From NCBI RefSeq assembly GCF_017168335.1, contig NZ_JABFAU010000002.1, positions 124,001 through 188,000 on the forward strand: a DNA stretch of 64,000 nucleotides. Reading direction: 5' to 3'. Of this stretch, positions 43,692 through 52,786 are shown in pieces. Every line of letters begins with the position of its first letter. Positions within the stretch are counted from its first letter, which is position 1. The DNA is from Rhodococcus sp. KRD162 (GTDB lineage: Bacteria > Actinomycetota > Actinomycetes > Mycobacteriales > Mycobacteriaceae). The notes under the pieces are model-generated. The model was not told the DNA's origin and made no database searches. It was given only the letters and a program-made list of their open reading frames with translations. Both the position numbers and the translations under genes were made by a program.

Positions 43692-43934
43692 ATGGGGCAC
43701 TTCGAGATCGGAGCGACCGTCATTGCGGTTCGCGATCTTGGGCGCGTGCGATGGCGAAGCGGCATCCCGAGGGGAACCGTGGGCGTCGTCGTCGGAGTCG
43801 ATTGGCTCGGTGACGCGCGAGTGAACTTCGCCGTCGGCGCATCGAAGCCGGACCGCGGGGAGTCGGTCGAACACATCGTCACGGCGGACGATGTCCGCAT
43901 ACTGCGTGCCGCTCCCCGCCGTCGGATCGGCTAG
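43692..43934 (+). CDS. Small beta-rich protein (SH3/KOW-like)
   Basis: 80 residues: IGATVIAVRDLGRVRWRSGIPRGTVGVVVGV and a second half with ARVNFAVG and VTADDVRILR. The Gly/Val alternation and GTVGVVV turn look like a small beta barrel of the SH3/DUF4926 kind. A run of six G (43683-43690 region) gives a strong ribosome site. No catalytic residues and no family I can name with confidence. Ends with a four-base tail overlap with the next, opposite gene. Confidence 0.5.
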   Translation: MGHFEIGATVIAVRDLGRVRWRSGIPRGTVGVVVGVDWLGDARVNFAVGASKPDRGESVEHIVTADDVRILRAAPRRRIG

Positions 43935-44089
43935 CCGTTGTCGGTTCGCTCGTCGTCGGTAGCGGGGCCGGCTTTGGTTGCTCCGCCTTCGCTGGACCAA
44001 TCGTTGCCCTCGGGAGCCGCAGCCGGATCCGACTGAACGTCTTCCTTGGCGTCGGGGGACGATGTGCTGTCGTTGTTCGGGGTAGTCAT
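43931..44089 (-). CDS. Small disordered acidic protein
   Basis: 52 residues, rich in Asp, Ser, Ala, Pro and Gly (SSPDAKEDVQSDPAAAPEGN and so on) with one Trp-Ser pair; almost certainly unstructured. ATG start. Its 3' end overlaps the opposite gene by four bases (TAG within CTAG). Such short disordered proteins recur in rhodococci; function unknown. Not a chance frame in my view, since composition and start are protein-like. Confidence 0.5.
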   Translation of the reverse strand: MTTPNNDSTSSPDAKEDVQSDPAAAPEGNDWSSEGGATKAGPATDDERTDNG

Positions 44090-44156
44090 GATTGCGGGTT
44101 ACCCGTGCGGAGCCGATCGAACCGTCGGCACCGCACGGGTGAGCTGCGTGCGGTCT

Positions 44157-44261
44157 CTACAGCCCGAAGGGCAGCGTGCCCGGTGCCAGCTCGAAGCCGC
44201 TGCTGCCGGCAGAGATCGAACCGAAGCCGCTGAGGATTGCGTTGATGAAATTGGTGATCAT
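44157..44261 (-). CDS. Possible 34-residue hydrophobic peptide
   Basis: 34 codons with AGGCAGG about eight bases before the ATG. The peptide starts with an amphipathic helix (MITNFINAILSGFGSIS) and ends in ELAPGTLPFGL. It diverges from the SGNH lipoprotein gene across an 81-base gap with a perfect palindrome. Small secreted or membrane-active peptides look like this, but the frame is short and could be non-coding. Confidence 0.35.
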   Translation of the reverse strand: MITNFINAILSGFGSISAGSSGFELAPGTLPFGL

Positions 44262-44317
44262 GAATTGTGCCTGCCTTCGTGGTGTAGATGCATTTCTCTG
44301 GACAACCCGGTCGAGAT

Positions 44318-44331
44318 TACCGGTACCGGTA
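44318..44331. promoter_or_regulatory. 14-bp perfect palindrome at the SGNH lipoprotein promoter
   Basis: TACCGGTACCGGTA reads the same on both strands and overlaps TAGCGT (44330-44335), the -10 box seven bases before the GTG start at 44343. The internal repeat (ACCGGT twice) gives nested dyads. Likely a repressor site controlling the lipoprotein and perhaps the divergent peptide. Confidence 0.5.
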
Positions 44332-44342
44332 GCGTCGAAGCT

Positions 44343-45227
44343 GTGAGAAGACATCGAATCGGCGTCGGTCTCGCTGTCATCGCCGGTGTGCTCACGGCCT
44401 GCAGCACGGATTCTCCAGCGCAGGAAGCCCTCGCGACCGCTCCTCCCGCACCGCTGAACTACGTTGCGCTCGGAGACTCCGCTGCGTCGGGACCACGTAT
44501 CCCCGATCAGGTGGGCGAACCGGGATGCCAGCGGTCGGACTCCAACTACCCGCATGTTCTCGCACAGGAACTGGCGGCCGTCTCGTTCGTCGACGTCACC
44601 TGTTCGGGGGCCGTCACCGAGAACATCGTCTCCGCTCCGCAAGGCACGTCCAGTGGCGAGGTCCCCGTGCAGCTCGACGCGCTGAGTGCCGACACCGACC
44701 TGGTGACGGTCACGATCGGCGGAAACGACATCGGGCTGGTGTCGACGGCCGTACAGTGCCTGACCTTCACGAGCACCTCGGCGACCAACGTCTGCAAGGA
44801 CCGGCTCACTGCCGGCGGGGTCGACTCGGTCGCCGCCGCCATCGCCGAGCACGCACCGACCTGGGGAGCGATGCTCGACGCGGTGGCAGAGCGCGCGCCC
44901 GACGCGAGGATCCTCGTCGTCGGCTACGGCACCTACCTGCCCGACGGTGGCTGCTTTCCCACGCAGCCGATGTTGCCCGAGGATGCCGACTACATCCAGA
45001 GCAGCATCACCGCGATGAACGAGGCTCTGAAGATGCAGGCGAACGAGCACGGTGCCGAGTTCGTCGACACCGAACCATTGAGCATCGGCCATGATGTCTG
45101 CGCAGCTCCTGACCAGCGCTACTTCGAAGGAGTCATCCCGCAGAATCCTGCCGCGCCACTGCACCCGACGGCGGCGGGGATGGCAGCGATCGCAGACGGT
45201 GTCGCCCTGGTCGTGCGAGGGAACTGA
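44343..45227 (+). CDS. SGNH/GDSL hydrolase lipoprotein
   Basis: 294 residues. Short signal peptide with lipobox LTAC (about residues 17-20). SGNH blocks: block I ALGDSAASG with the catalytic Ser, block III TIGGNDIG, and block V APLHPTAAG with the catalytic His. Several Cys pairs (CQRSD, VTCSG, CLTF/NVCKD, GGCF, HDVCAA) suggest disulphides as in the Streptomyces scabies esterase group. Extracellular lipase or esterase. The GTG start is fixed by TAGCGT seven bases upstream (leaderless). Confidence 0.86.
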   Translation: MRRHRIGVGLAVIAGVLTACSTDSPAQEALATAPPAPLNYVALGDSAASGPRIPDQVGEPGCQRSDSNYPHVLAQELAAVSFVDVTCSGAVTENIVSAPQGTSSGEVPVQLDALSADTDLVTVTIGGNDIGLVSTAVQCLTFTSTSATNVCKDRLTAGGVDSVAAAIAEHAPTWGAMLDAVAERAPDARILVVGYGTYLPDGGCFPTQPMLPEDADYIQSSITAMNEALKMQANEHGAEFVDTEPLSIGHDVCAAPDQRYFEGVIPQNPAAPLHPTAAGMAAIADGVALVVRGN

Positions 45228-45308
45228 GCCGAACAACCGACCAGTAGAGGCCATCAGCCGGGAACTGGCTCTTCTCACGCGGTCGGGTCGTCGTGAAGTC
45301 TCGACCGC

Positions 45309-45941
45309 ATGGTCTCGTATTCCGCTGTGATCGGCGTGTTCGCTGTAGCTCTCGCGTTGGTGCTGACCCCGGGACCCAACATGATCTACCTCGTCTCGCG
45401 CAGCATCTCGCAAGGCAGGCGGGCGGGAATGGTGTCTTTGGCCGGCGTCGCACTCGGGTTCCTGATCTATCTCACGGCCACCAATCTGGGCTTGGCCGCG
45501 GTGTTCACCGCCGTTCCTGCGCTGTACACAGCGGTCAAGCTGGCCGGGGCCGCCTACCTCGCCTGGCTGGCGGTGCAGGCGCTGCGGGGGACGGTCTCGG
45601 CATTCGAACCGGCCGAACTGCAACAGGATTCGACCGGTCGACTGTTCACCATGGGCTTGGTGACGAATCTGCTCAATCCGAAAATAGCGATCATGTACAT
45701 CTCGGTCATCCCGCAGTTCGTCGACCCTGCAGCCGGACACCTTGTGCTGCAGGGCTTCACACTCGGCGGGGTGCAGATCGTCGTCGCGGTGGCGATCAAT
45801 CTGGCGATCGTGGTGCTGGCCGGATCGATCGCCCGCTTTCTCGCCCTGCGACCGACGTGGCTGAAGGTGCAGCGCTACGTCATGGGTACGGTGCTCGGGT
45901 TCCTTGCTGTGCGGGTCGCCGCCGATGGCGGTAGGCCCTGA
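45309..45941 (+). CDS. LysE/RhtB family exporter
   Basis: 210 residues, six membrane helices, with the family signature LTPGPNMIYLVSRSISQGRRAGMVSLAG near the N-terminus and NLLNPKIAIMYISVIPQFV in the middle. Exports amino acids such as threonine, homoserine or basic residues. Its last 67 bases overlap the 3' end of the convergent allophanate hydrolase gene, an unusually long tail overlap. Confidence 0.85.
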   Translation: MVSYSAVIGVFAVALALVLTPGPNMIYLVSRSISQGRRAGMVSLAGVALGFLIYLTATNLGLAAVFTAVPALYTAVKLAGAAYLAWLAVQALRGTVSAFEPAELQQDSTGRLFTMGLVTNLLNPKIAIMYISVIPQFVDPAAGHLVLQGFTLGGVQIVVAVAINLAIVVLAGSIARFLALRPTWLKVQRYVMGTVLGFLAVRVAADGGRP

Positions 45942-47620
45942 TACGCACGCCAGCCGCCGTACTCGGTGATGTCGGTACCCCGTTCCGCTGCGTCGTGCGC
46001 GCAGCAGAATCCGGTGACCCATCTACCGTCGGACAACTCGACCGGACCCAGGCCCATCGGAGCGGGCAACTCTGCCAGGAAGGTGCCGAGCGCTGCGGCA
46101 GACATTCGATACAGCTCTCCGGCGATGGGCGCGCCGCCGCCCGACCGCCGTACCAGGCCCGGCTTGGGCGGGGTGGTGTGCAGATCGACCAGCCGATAGT
46201 CCGCAGACGTGGTCACCTCTCCACTGAACCGGGCACCGCGATCGATCAACTGACGGTGCACCGGGAAGCCGCGCAGGTGCGCCCCCACGGCGAGCACCTC
46301 GATGCCGTCGTCGATCAGTGCGGGTGACGATGTGCCGATCAGTCGCGCGGCGAGATCGATCGCGACCTGATCCTCGAAGGCGGGCACGACGAACATCACT
46401 CCGAACGGAGCGCCGTCGGCCGTCGCGGCACCGGGAACAGCCACCGCCGCCATGTCGAGCAGATTGCAGAAGTTGGTGAAGGTACCCAGACGGCGATTGA
46501 TTCCGATCGGATCGGACTGCACCGCCGCGATGGTGGGATGCTCGGTGGTGGTGGGCAGAAGCAGACCGTCGGTATCGCACAGGAGTTCCCGCGCAGCGGT
46601 TTTCGCTCGTGCAAGAGCGTCGAGATCGTCCACGTAGCGGTGCGCGGAGGGTTCGGCCGCAGCTCCGACGATCGCGGCGACCGTGGGATCTGCTCCGGCC
46701 GGTGCCGAGTCGAGAAACGGCCCCACCGCCGAATAGCGCTGCGCCACAATAGCTCCGTCGTACAGCAGTGTTGCCGCGTCGAGCAGGGCGGCGATGTCGA
46801 CCTCGACGTGGGTGAAGCCCTTGTCGGCCAGACCCGCGACAGTATCGGCGAATGCCCGACGGTACGCCGGGCTCAACGATGCGAGATCCTCGGCTCGGGG
46901 AACGGCGAGGCGTGGCTGCGGTGCGGCAGCCAGTCGGACTTCGCTCGGCCAGGATCGGCTCCTGGGGTCGGTGACAGCAGGTCCGCTCATGACTTTCATT
47001 GCTGCAGTGGCACTGTCGAGGTCCTGGGCCAGTACGGTGACGCAATCGTAGTCGGCGCAGGCGGGCACGACCCCGCTGGTCGGTACGATCCCCAGCGTGC
47101 TCTTGATGCCTACCAGGCCGTGGAACGCGGCCGGAACTCGACCCGAACCGGCTGTGTCGGTGCCGATTCCGATGTCGACTATTCCCAGGGCCACGGCGGC
47201 TGCGGAGCCCGAACTCGAACCGCCCGCGATCAAGGTGGGGTCCCAGACGCAACGCACCGCTCCGTAGGGGCTGCGGGTGCCGACCAGTCCGGTGGCGAAC
47301 TGATCCAGGTTGGTCTTGCCGAGCACCAGCGCGCCGCGGCTGGTCAGCCGTTCGACCGCAGCGGCGGATGCCGCTGGTGTGTAGGCGAACTCGGGGCAGG
47401 CGGCGGTGGTGGGCAACCCCGCCACGTCGATGTTGTCCTTGACCGCGACGAGCACACCGGCGAGCGGTAGCTCCGCACCGGCCGCGAGCGCCTCGTCGAT
47501 CGTGACGGCCTCGGCCAGCACCTCGTCCTCGTCGCGGAGCGTGATCCACACCTCGGGTCGGTCCACTTCGGCAATACGCTTGTACGCCTGTAGAACTCGC
47601 TCTCGTACCTCAGGTCGCAT
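45875..47620 (-). CDS. atzF: Allophanate hydrolase (AtzF/DUR1-type)
   Basis: 581 residues. Amidase-signature domain (about residues 1-450): the catalytic Lys in [29 protein letters not shown], and [14 protein letters not shown] with the Ser-cisSer. The C-terminal domain (about 460-570) has [27 protein letters not shown] and [10 protein letters not shown]. It hydrolyses allophanate to ammonia and CO2. Start at ATG 47620, 11 bases inside the upstream gene. The C-terminus runs about 20 residues beyond the usual GGWRAY end. Last gene of the TetR-controlled operon. Confidence 0.92.
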   Translation of the reverse strand: MRPEVRERVLQAYKRIAEVDRPEVWITLRDEDEVLAEAVTIDEALAAGAELPLAGVLVAVKDNIDVAGLPTTAACPEFAYTPAASAAAVERLTSRGALVLGKTNLDQFATGLVGTRSPYGAVRCVWDPTLIAGGSSSGSAAAVALGIVDIGIGTDTAGSGRVPAAFHGLVGIKSTLGIVPTSGVVPACADYDCVTVLAQDLDSATAAMKVMSGPAVTDPRSRSWPSEVRLAAAPQPRLAVPRAEDLASLSPAYRRAFADTVAGLADKGFTHVEVDIAALLDAATLLYDGAIVAQRYSAVGPFLDSAPAGADPTVAAIVGAAAEPSAHRYVDDLDALARAKTAARELLCDTDGLLLPTTTEHPTIAAVQSDPIGINRRLGTFTNFCNLLDMAAVAVPGAATADGAPFGVMFVVPAFEDQVAIDLAARLIGTSSPALIDDGIEVLAVGAHLRGFPVHRQLIDRGARFSGEVTTSADYRLVDLHTTPPKPGLVRRSGGGAPIAGELYRMSAAALGTFLAELPAPMGLGPVELSDGRWVTGFCCAHDAAERGTDITEYGGWRAYQGLPPSAATRTARNPSTVPMT

Positions 47621-49622
47621 CGGTTCTGCCCTTCTTCGTGTCGAATTCTCCTGCTGCCGACCATGCGTCGCGCTCGGCTCCGAAGGCCACGGCCTGGGTC
47701 GCGCGGAATCGGGCGATCGAGTCGGCGTTGGTCTCGAGGAAGCTCTCGTGTTCGGCGAGGGAGAACTCACCGTCGGTGATCTGCACTCCGCCGCGGCGTC
47801 CGGCGGCCAGATCGGCGCGCAGGTCCATCAGCTCCTCGGGTTCGACCGAGTACCAGGAGATGCGGTCGAAGAACCGGAGCAACCACGGGGTGCCCTCCTC
47901 GAACGGTCCACCGCTGTAGGTGGCGCTGTGGTTCCACACCTGCGTCGTGCGGCCGACGAACTGGTAGCCGCCGGGGCCTTCCATACCGTAGATGCACAGG
48001 TAGGCCCCGCCGATGCCGACGGCATTCTCCGGTGTCCACGTGCGAGCGGGGTTGTACTTGGTCGTCACCAGTCGGTGTCGTGGATCGAGCGGGGTCGCCA
48101 CCGGTGCGCCCAGATACACATCCCCCAGCCCGAGCACCATGTAGTCGGCGGCGAAGACGGTGTCGAACACCTCGGCCACGGAATCGAGGCCGTTCATGCG
48201 CCGGATGAACTCGATGTTCCACGGGCACCAGGGGGCGTCGGCGCGCACCCCGTGCATGTATCGCGCGATGGCCTCCCTCGTCGACGGGTCGTCCCAGGAC
48301 AGCGGCAGCCGAACCCGGCGACTGGGGACGATCAGCTCGGAGGCGGCGGGCAGATCGTCCTCGACCTCGGCGAGCAGCCCCATCAACGAGTCGATCGACA
48401 GGACATCGGGATTCACCTTCACCTGCAACGAACGGATGCCGGGGGTCAGGTCCACCAGCCCGCGCGGTGCGATCGCCTCGATGCGCTGATGCAGGGCGTG
48501 CACCCGCGCGCGCAGGGACAGATCGAGTTTCATATCGCCGTACTCGACGAGAACGTTGTCGTCTCCCGAGCGCCGATAGGTGACGCAGGTGTCGGCGTCG
48601 CGGCGGGCGATGACCCCGTCGTCACCGTCGCCGCCTGCGGAGAAGACGGCAGGTAGTGACGCGCGTCGGGCCAGACCCAGCGAGCCGAGCGGTGCGGTCG
48701 CCGCGGCCCGGACCGGAACGAATCGGATGGTGTCCCCGGGCCGGAGTTGGCCGAGCTTCCAGCGTTCGGCGGCAACCACGGTGACGGGGCAGACGAATCC
48801 GCCGAGACTCGGGCCGTCGGGGCCGAGCAGGATCGGGGTGTCGCCGGTGAAATCGAGTGCGCCGACGCTGTAGGCGTTGTCGTGGATGTTGGACGGGTGC
48901 AGCCCGGCTTCACCGCCGTCGGTCCTGGCCCATTGCGGCTTCGGTCCGATCAACCGGACACCGGTGCGGTCGGAGTTGAAATGCACCTCGTACCGCGTGG
49001 CGTAGAGGGTGTCGATATCGGCGCGGGTGAAGAACTCCGGAGCCCCGTGCGGCCCCTCGGTGACGGCGATGTCCCAGCTCGACGTCAGTACCGGTAGGTG
49101 TTCCATCGGGATCGGCCCGAGAATGCCGGGGTCGTCCGAGCGCCCTGCCAGCCCGATCACGTCGCCCTCACCGAGGGTGCCGCCGCGATGTCCGCCGAAC
49201 TTGCCGAGCGTGAACGTCGCTGCGCTACCCAGATAGTCCTCGACCTCGAGGCTGCCCTGGATCAGAACGTAGACCCGGAGGCCATGCCCGGTGGTGGTGC
49301 CGACGTCCAGGGTCGACCCGGCGGGAACCAGCACCGGCCGCCACTGCGGGGCAGGTATTGCGTCGATCGTCACCGGCACCGCGGCACCGGTGACACAGAC
49401 GTAGGTATCGGCATCGAAGGTCAATGCCGGACCGGCCATGGTGGATTCGAGTCCCGGTGCGCCCTCCGCATTGCCCAGCGCGGTGTTGCCGAGACGGAAC
49501 GACAGATCGTCCATCGGTCCGGACGGCGGTACGCCCACCTTCCAGTACCCGATGCGTCCCGGCCAGTCCTGCACCGTGGTGAGCATCCCGGGCCGCTGCA
49601 CGGTCATCTTGGTCGCGTTCAT
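47610..49622 (-). CDS. Stand-alone carboxyltransferase half of urea carboxylase (KipA-KipI fusion)
   Basis: 670 residues. The first half is the AHS2/PxpC-like domain ([57 protein letters not shown]). The second half is AHS1/PxpB-like ([43 protein letters not shown]-type [27 protein letters not shown]). In urea or guanidine carboxylase this block follows a biotin carboxylase and precedes a biotin carrier. Here both are absent: the gene starts in the UAAP1 stop and ends at [13 protein letters not shown]. Either it uses a BC/BCCP from elsewhere or works without biotin, as PxpBC does. Confidence 0.85.
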   Translation of the reverse strand: MNATKMTVQRPGMLTTVQDWPGRIGYWKVGVPPSGPMDDLSFRLGNTALGNAEGAPGLESTMAGPALTFDADTYVCVTGAAVPVTIDAIPAPQWRPVLVPAGSTLDVGTTTGHGLRVYVLIQGSLEVEDYLGSAATFTLGKFGGHRGGTLGEGDVIGLAGRSDDPGILGPIPMEHLPVLTSSWDIAVTEGPHGAPEFFTRADIDTLYATRYEVHFNSDRTGVRLIGPKPQWARTDGGEAGLHPSNIHDNAYSVGALDFTGDTPILLGPDGPSLGGFVCPVTVVAAERWKLGQLRPGDTIRFVPVRAAATAPLGSLGLARRASLPAVFSAGGDGDDGVIARRDADTCVTYRRSGDDNVLVEYGDMKLDLSLRARVHALHQRIEAIAPRGLVDLTPGIRSLQVKVNPDVLSIDSLMGLLAEVEDDLPAASELIVPSRRVRLPLSWDDPSTREAIARYMHGVRADAPWCPWNIEFIRRMNGLDSVAEVFDTVFAADYMVLGLGDVYLGAPVATPLDPRHRLVTTKYNPARTWTPENAVGIGGAYLCIYGMEGPGGYQFVGRTTQVWNHSATYSGGPFEEGTPWLLRFFDRISWYSVEPEELMDLRADLAAGRRGGVQITDGEFSLAEHESFLETNADSIARFRATQAVAFGAERDAWSAAGEFDTKKGRTDAT

Positions 49623-50257
49623 GCCGGAGCCGACTCTCGCGTCACGATCATGCGCACTGCGGTGGGGTCGAATCCGTTGCAGGGGTTGTTGATCTGCGGG
49701 CAGTTCGACACCAGTACCAGGGTGTCGATCTCGGCACGCAGCGAGAGCGTCTTGCCGGGAGCCGACAGACCGTCGACGATGCCGAGAGTGCCGTCGGAGT
49801 CGACGGGGACGTTCATGAAGAAGTTGATGTTGGGGGCCAGGTCTCGTTTGCCGAGTCCCCACTTGGAGCCCTCGATGAGGAAGTTCTCGACGCAGGCGTG
49901 CTGATGCCGGGTGTGGTGGCCGTAGCGCAGGGTGTTCGATTCCTTCGAGCACGCCCCGCCGACGGTGTCGTGGTTACCCACCTCGTCCCGGACGATTGTC
50001 ATCAGTGGTGTTGAATCATCGCTGCGCAGAACGGTTCCGGTGGTCAGGAACAGGTTCTGCTGCGCGGCGATCGTCGAGGCGGCCGAGTAGCGAATCGAGT
50101 GGTCGTGTGCGCTGTACAGCAGGGTGTCGACTGCTTGATTGCCGTACAGGTCGACGATGGTCAGAACATCTCCCGCTTCGACGACGGCGGACCAGGGGCC
50201 GAATGCAGGGGCGATCTCGTCCCGCACGATCGTGCTCTCGAGGGTGCTGGTGGTCAT
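49619..50257 (-). CDS. DUF1989 protein UAAP1 (CgdA/B-like)
   Basis: 212 residues. Urea-amidolyase-associated family (DUF1989): [36 protein letters not shown], a Cys/His-rich [27 protein letters not shown] region that probably binds metal, [13 protein letters not shown] and [19 protein letters not shown]. Paired DUF1989 proteins are known as the two subunits of carboxyguanidine deiminase (CgdAB), acting between guanidine carboxylase and allophanate hydrolase. It overlaps both neighbours by four bases. Confidence 0.87.
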   Translation of the reverse strand: MTTSTLESTIVRDEIAPAFGPWSAVVEAGDVLTIVDLYGNQAVDTLLYSAHDHSIRYSAASTIAAQQNLFLTTGTVLRSDDSTPLMTIVRDEVGNHDTVGGACSKESNTLRYGHHTRHQHACVENFLIEGSKWGLGKRDLAPNINFFMNVPVDSDGTLGIVDGLSAPGKTLSLRAEIDTLVLVSNCPQINNPCNGFDPTAVRMIVTRESAPA

Positions 50258-51045
50258 TGTGCTGCTGCCTTCCATGCGTTCTCGGTGTTCGTCACTGCGC
50301 GTTGGTATTCCGGCTCGGTGTTGGTCAGCTGGAGCAGTTCCTCCGTTGCTCGCCAGGCGAGCACGTCGAGGGATGTCGTGGGGTACTCGGGGCGCGGATC
50401 GAGCGGGTGAGCGGTGTTGGCGAGCAACACGATCACCGGCAGGTGGATGAGTAGATCCACCGATCGCCCCGGCCCGGCCGAGCCGGTACTGGTGAGCGCG
50501 CCATCTGCTCCGACCGTGATGCCGTGGAAGAACGACAGGGACGGCGCGACGTCCCGCGGTTGGAGTCCGTGCTTTGCCGCGGCGAGCGTGAACAGCTCGC
50601 GCCCGGCCGGCGCGGCCGAATGTGGTCCGCTGACTCCGTATTTCGCGGTGTTGGTCGAGGTGGACGTCGTGCCGCACAGTGCGTCGTGACGACCGGAGGT
50701 GTCGTCGACGATGGTGGCCAGAACGCGGCCTTGATCCGAGAGGAGCGGTTGGCCTGCACCGAGGTACGCCTGCCACGGAACCTTCACGGTATCTGCGGTG
50801 TTGAGTCGTTCCCACGGTGCTTCGGCGCGGTAGAGCAGCAGATGCGCGCAGGCGCTGCCGTCGACGTCGAGCAGCCGTAGCCGGGTTCCGCGGGCGAGGA
50901 CCGCGGAGGTGTAGCTGCCGCCGGGTACCGACTCTGCCCAGGTGAGCTCCGATATCCCCTCCGGTGCGGTGGGTGCGGGCGCGACGGTCGCCTGAGATCG
51001 GGCGTGCGCTTTGGCCGATTGCGTGGTTGCAGTTGCTGAGCTCAT
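50254..51045 (-). CDS. DUF1989 protein UAAP2 (CgdA/B-like)
   Basis: 263 residues, the larger DUF1989 paralogue with an Ala/Thr-rich N-terminus. Motifs: SVPGGSYTSAVLARGTRLRLLDVDGSACAHLLLY, DTSGRHDALCGTT, RDVAPSLSFFHGITV and VIVLLANTAHPLDPRP. Partner of UAAP1; the heterodimer is expected to be an amidine or carboxyguanidine hydrolase. It follows the permease gene after six bases and is coupled to UAAP1 (ATGA). Confidence 0.87.
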   Translation of the reverse strand: MSSATATTQSAKAHARSQATVAPAPTAPEGISELTWAESVPGGSYTSAVLARGTRLRLLDVDGSACAHLLLYRAEAPWERLNTADTVKVPWQAYLGAGQPLLSDQGRVLATIVDDTSGRHDALCGTTSTSTNTAKYGVSGPHSAAPAGRELFTLAAAKHGLQPRDVAPSLSFFHGITVGADGALTSTGSAGPGRSVDLLIHLPVIVLLANTAHPLDPRPEYPTTSLDVLAWRATEELLQLTNTEPEYQRAVTNTENAWKAAAQ

Positions 51046-51051
51046 GTGGGT

Positions 51052-52599
51052 TCAGGCTCCGATCGTGACGGGCTTCGGGTGGGCTTTTCCGTGCGGAAGG
51101 CAGGCGATTCCCACGAGGATCACGGCGAGGACGGTCAGGGGTGCCGCCCATCGCAGCAGTGGGAATTCGCCGGTGGGGTCGAAGATCTCGGCCCGCGGCC
51201 ACGACAGGTTGATCACCATCAGCCCGCCGTACAGAACTGCGGCGATGTTGACGGGCACGCCGAGGCGGCCGAGGGTGAACAGCTTCTGCCCGTCCGCGTC
51301 GTGCTGCACTCCACCGCGCGGCCAGCCTTTGAGCCGCTGGATCAGCAGCGGGACGGTCACCATCATGTAGGCGAGGTAGATCAACACGATGCAGACGCTG
51401 GACAGCGTGGTGAATATCGCGGAGTTGCCGACGTTGACGGCCAGGATCGCGATACAGGCGAGGCCGATCAGTACCGAGGGGGCGATAGGGGTGCCGGTGC
51501 GCGAGTTGACCTTTGCGAGAGCTGCGGAGGCAGGCAGGCGACCGTCGCGGGCCATCGAGAACATCAGCCGCGAAGCCGCGGTCTGGATCGCGAGGGTGCA
51601 GATGAACACGGCGATCGAGACGTCGATCAGCAGGATCGTGCCCCACGGAGAGGTGAGGATCGAGTCGATCACGTACGGCAGGCCCTGCGTTGCCAACTGG
51701 CCGTCGGTGAGGCTCGGTGCGGCCATCAATGCGCCGACGATCATCAGTCCGCCGCCCAGCGCCGAGGCGGAGAGAGCGAGTCGGATGGTGCGAGGTGCGA
51801 CGCGTCGGGGATTGCGGGTTTCCTCGGCGAGTTCGCCCGCCGAGCCGAAGCCGACCATGACGTAGGCGGCCATCAGGCCGGAGACGATCCATGCCCCGAT
51901 GTAACCGGGCTCGGCACCGGCGCTGCCGGTATCGAGGACCACCTGGGGTCCGCGCTCGGCGTGGGTGAAGAACACCAGGACCAGGGCGATGACGCCGACG
52001 ATCTCGCAGGTGACGCCGATGCTGTTGATGCGCGACATCCAGTCGACGCCGATGCAGTTGATGGTGGTGGTGAGCACCAACAGAATCGAGCCGAGCACAA
52101 CGGCATTCGCGGCACCGCTGGGCGAGGTGAGTGCGGTGTCCTCGCCGATCATCTGGAACCCGCTCCAGATGCTGGGCAGCACGACCTGGAGGGCGATCGC
52201 CGCCGCGGAGGCGGTGACGATCTGCGCGATGATCATGAACCATCCGGCGAACCATCCGACCAGTTCACCGCCCATGCGGCGGGACCAGTGATAGATGGCA
52301 CCCGAGATGGGATAGCGGGCAGCGAGTTCGGCGAAGTTGAGCGCCACCATGAACTGACCGAGAAACACCAGTGGCCAGGTGAGGAAGAAGGCGGGTCCGC
52401 CGAAGCTGAAGCCGAGGCCGAAGAGTTGGAAGATGGTGGTGAGAATCGAGACGAACGAGAAGCCGGCGGCGAAGGATGCGTACTTGCCGAGGCTTCGGTG
52501 CAGTTGCTGGTCGTAACCGAGGGCAGCGAGATCCGAATGGTCCGAGGGGTGACCCGGTTCGGAACCGGTACCGGGGGCAGGCAATGTCGTCGAGCTCAT
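51052..52599 (-). CDS. APC superfamily permease of the urea/guanidine-type locus
   Basis: 515 residues, about 12 membrane helices after a hydrophilic N-terminus. APC motifs: LHRSLGKYASFAAGFSFVSI, YPISGAIYHWSRRMGGELVGWFAGWF, GSAGELAEETRNPRRVAPRTI and SRLMFSMARDGRLP. Nearest group is the bacterial GABA/amino-acid/choline (ACT) permeases. GGAGGAGACC precedes the ATG. First gene of the leftward operon; its position suggests uptake of the compound degraded by it, such as guanidine or a ureide. Confidence 0.87.
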   Translation of the reverse strand: MSSTTLPAPGTGSEPGHPSDHSDLAALGYDQQLHRSLGKYASFAAGFSFVSILTTIFQLFGLGFSFGGPAFFLTWPLVFLGQFMVALNFAELAARYPISGAIYHWSRRMGGELVGWFAGWFMIIAQIVTASAAAIALQVVLPSIWSGFQMIGEDTALTSPSGAANAVVLGSILLVLTTTINCIGVDWMSRINSIGVTCEIVGVIALVLVFFTHAERGPQVVLDTGSAGAEPGYIGAWIVSGLMAAYVMVGFGSAGELAEETRNPRRVAPRTIRLALSASALGGGLMIVGALMAAPSLTDGQLATQGLPYVIDSILTSPWGTILLIDVSIAVFICTLAIQTAASRLMFSMARDGRLPASAALAKVNSRTGTPIAPSVLIGLACIAILAVNVGNSAIFTTLSSVCIVLIYLAYMMVTVPLLIQRLKGWPRGGVQHDADGQKLFTLGRLGVPVNIAAVLYGGLMVINLSWPRAEIFDPTGEFPLLRWAAPLTVLAVILVGIACLPHGKAHPKPVTIGA

Positions 52600-52661
52600 G
52601 AGGTCTCCTCCGGGCGAGGTGGGTGGTGAGCGATCACCCGCTGCATCGCCGAGGCGGGTTT

Positions 52662-52675
52662 CTGTCAGTTGATAG
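52662..52675. promoter_or_regulatory. TetR operator candidate 1
   Basis: CTGTCA-GT-TGATAG, an imperfect dyad, 63 bases upstream of the permease start. The same motif recurs inverted at 52736-52749. The remaining leader to the permease shows a GTGA-TCGC-TCAC hairpin and the ribosome site; I see no guanidine riboswitch. Confidence 0.5.
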
Positions 52676-52735
52676 TTTTCGGCACCGTCGTTCCCTGTCG
52701 GTGACCGTCGTGCAACGAACTCGTTTCCTCTATTT

Positions 52736-52749
52736 CGATCAGATGACAG
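52736..52749. promoter_or_regulatory. TetR operator candidate 2
   Basis: Read on the minus strand, CTGTCA-TC-TGATCG is the same motif as at 52662-52675, differing in the spacer and one arm base. It lies 38 bases before the TetR ATG. A further CTGACAG half-site is at about 52770. The paired, inverted sites in a divergent gap fit a TetR protein controlling both directions. Confidence 0.5.
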
Positions 52750-52786
52750 AAATCTCACCCGCATGCAGACCTGACAGGATGAGGAC

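Noticed and set aside
52600..52660. Possible guanidine (ykkC-type) riboswitch in the permease leader
   Set aside because: The leader is short and shows only a small hairpin; I do not see the conserved core blocks of the class.
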